A stretch of 21,920 nt of DNA from CAZKUN01 sp964555935. Its GTDB lineage: Bacteria; Armatimonadota; Zipacnadia; Zipacnadales; VGFC01. The stretch lies in NCBI GenBank assembly GCA_964555935.1, contig CAZKUN010000158.1, forward strand, positions 1 through 21,920, read 5' to 3'. Of this stretch, positions 21,199 to 21,920 are shown piece after piece. The translations under genes and the position numbers were made by a program. The first letter of the stretch is position 1; every line of letters begins with the position of its first letter. A model generated the notes under the pieces. The model was not told the origin of the DNA and did not search any database. It worked only from the letters and a program-made list of their open reading frames with translations.

Positions 21199-21920
21199 TT
21201 GAGACTGTATGCGGGCGTGTTTCGTTTCTTCGCGATCGTGGCGCTCATCCACGTTGGGGTTTTCATTGTGGTGGCGACCCTCGCGCGCCGGTCGCGCGGG
21301 TTCACGGCTGATGGGAACACGCTCAGGCTGGCCAGTAGCGCGATTCAGGTCCGGAGCCTGGATCCCGTCAACGTGGGTGACACGGCGTCGAGCGGGATCG
21401 CCAACCAGGTCTACGAGGGATTGGTCACCTACGACCAGGCGACGCTGGCAGGCATGCCGTCGCTGGCGGAGAGCTGGGAGATATCGCCCGACGGGACGCT
21501 CTACACGTTCCACCTCAGGCAAGGCGTGAAGTACCACGACGATCCGTGTTTCCCCGACGGGAAGGGCCGCGAACTAACGGCGCATGATGTGAAGCAGAAC
21601 CTCACGCGGGTGTGTGACCCTCTCGCGATGGGCACGGGGTTCTGGCTGGTGGATGGGCGCGTGAAAGGCGCGAGCGAGTACAACGAGGCGCGGCTGAAGC
21701 TCCTGCAAGAGAACGAGAGGATCTGGGAGATCGATGACTCGGAGGCCGAAGTCGATGAGGTGGTGGGCTTCAAGGTCGTCGACGACCACACGTTTCAGAT
21801 TGAACTGACGAAACCGTTCGCTCCATTCATCAAGGTGCTGGCGATGAGTTACTTCGCGATCGCGGCGCCCGAGGCGATCGCGAAGTATGGACCGCGGCAC
21901 AACGCGCCGGGTGAGGACAC
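21199..21920 (+). CDS. ABC transporter substrate-binding protein, family 5 (3' partial)
   Basis: Starts at TTG with GGAGG seven bases upstream and runs off the right edge; about 240 residues are visible. The N-terminus (L/M)RLYAGVFRFFAIVALIHVG then VFIVVATLARRSRG is a membrane anchor or signal segment. The mature part has SBP_bac_5 features: LRLASSAIQVRSLDPVNVGD, ANQVYEGLVTYD, LAESWEISPDGTLYTFHLRQG, then KYHDDPCFPDGKGRELTAHD. This family binds oligopeptides, and in some cases nickel or oligosaccharides, for uptake through an ABC permease. The visible part does not settle the ligand. The permease genes would be expected to follow beyond the window. It is divergent from the glycosidase-like gene on its left. 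Confidence 0.9.
   Translation, partial: MRLYAGVFRFFAIVALIHVGVFIVVATLARRSRGFTADGNTLRLASSAIQVRSLDPVNVGDTASSGIANQVYEGLVTYDQATLAGMPSLAESWEISPDGTLYTFHLRQGVKYHDDPCFPDGKGRELTAHDVKQNLTRVCDPLAMGTGFWLVDGRVKGASEYNEARLKLLQENERIWEIDDSEAEVDEVVGFKVVDDHTFQIELTKPFAPFIKVLAMSYFAIAAPEAIAKYGPRHNAPGED

Overview
This is a GC-rich (roughly 60-65% by eye) bacterial window with 14 protein genes, one possible mini-gene, and an unusual density of small intergenic palindromes and repeats. No rRNA, tRNA, CRISPR array, transposase or phage gene was seen. Most proteins are exported: signal peptides or a Tat signal, an NPCBM-GH36-like alpha-galactosidase, a sulfatase, a DUF4832 protein, a pectate-lyase-fold protein, FG-GAP and WD40 propellers, and a cytosolic UroD-like protein. 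That mix suggests an uncultured or environmental polysaccharide degrader of the Planctomycetota / Lentisphaerota / Armatimonadota / Hydrogenedentota / Poribacteria kind. The sequence alone does not let me choose the phylum.

Layout. (1) 1-1141, + strand: C-terminal part of a five-bladed-propeller glycosidase-like protein, open at the left edge. (2) 1400-10664, - strand, read from right to left: sulfatase, a secreted protein of unknown function, a sugar isomerase/epimerase-like TIM barrel, a six-helix membrane protein, a possible 35-residue mini-gene, a secreted TPR-like protein, and a secreted protein with about 16 WD40 repeats. (3) 10892-15620, + strand: a tight three-gene operon joined by ATGA overlaps (alpha-galactosidase, DUF4832 protein, UroD-like methyltransferase). 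(4) 15700-21027, - strand: glycosidase-like TIM barrel, pectate-lyase-like beta-helix protein and FG-GAP propeller protein, the last two overlapping by 17 bases. (5) 21199-end, + strand: start of a family-5 solute-binding protein, open at the right edge. No gene-free stretch exceeds 300 bases. The longest are 1142-1399, 5823-6059 and 10665-10891, and all three carry repeat elements. In 21028-21198 I see nothing beyond the two ribosome-binding sites that flank it.

How the genes may work together (inference): sulfatase, alpha-galactosidase, lyase-fold and propeller glycosidases would remove sulfate and galactosyl or uronic groups from a complex glycan. The isomerase-like and UroD-like cytosolic proteins could process the released, possibly modified, sugars, and the solute-binding protein may belong to an uptake system. 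No SusC/SusD-type pair is present.

The most striking non-coding signal is a 31-bp hairpin element, present five times. In four copies its leading GTAG supplies the TAG stop codon of the upstream gene, and its stem varies by compensatory changes. A second palindrome, a CACCAAGG nonamer tandem, a 71-bp duplication and two further hairpins occupy nearly all the other gene junctions.
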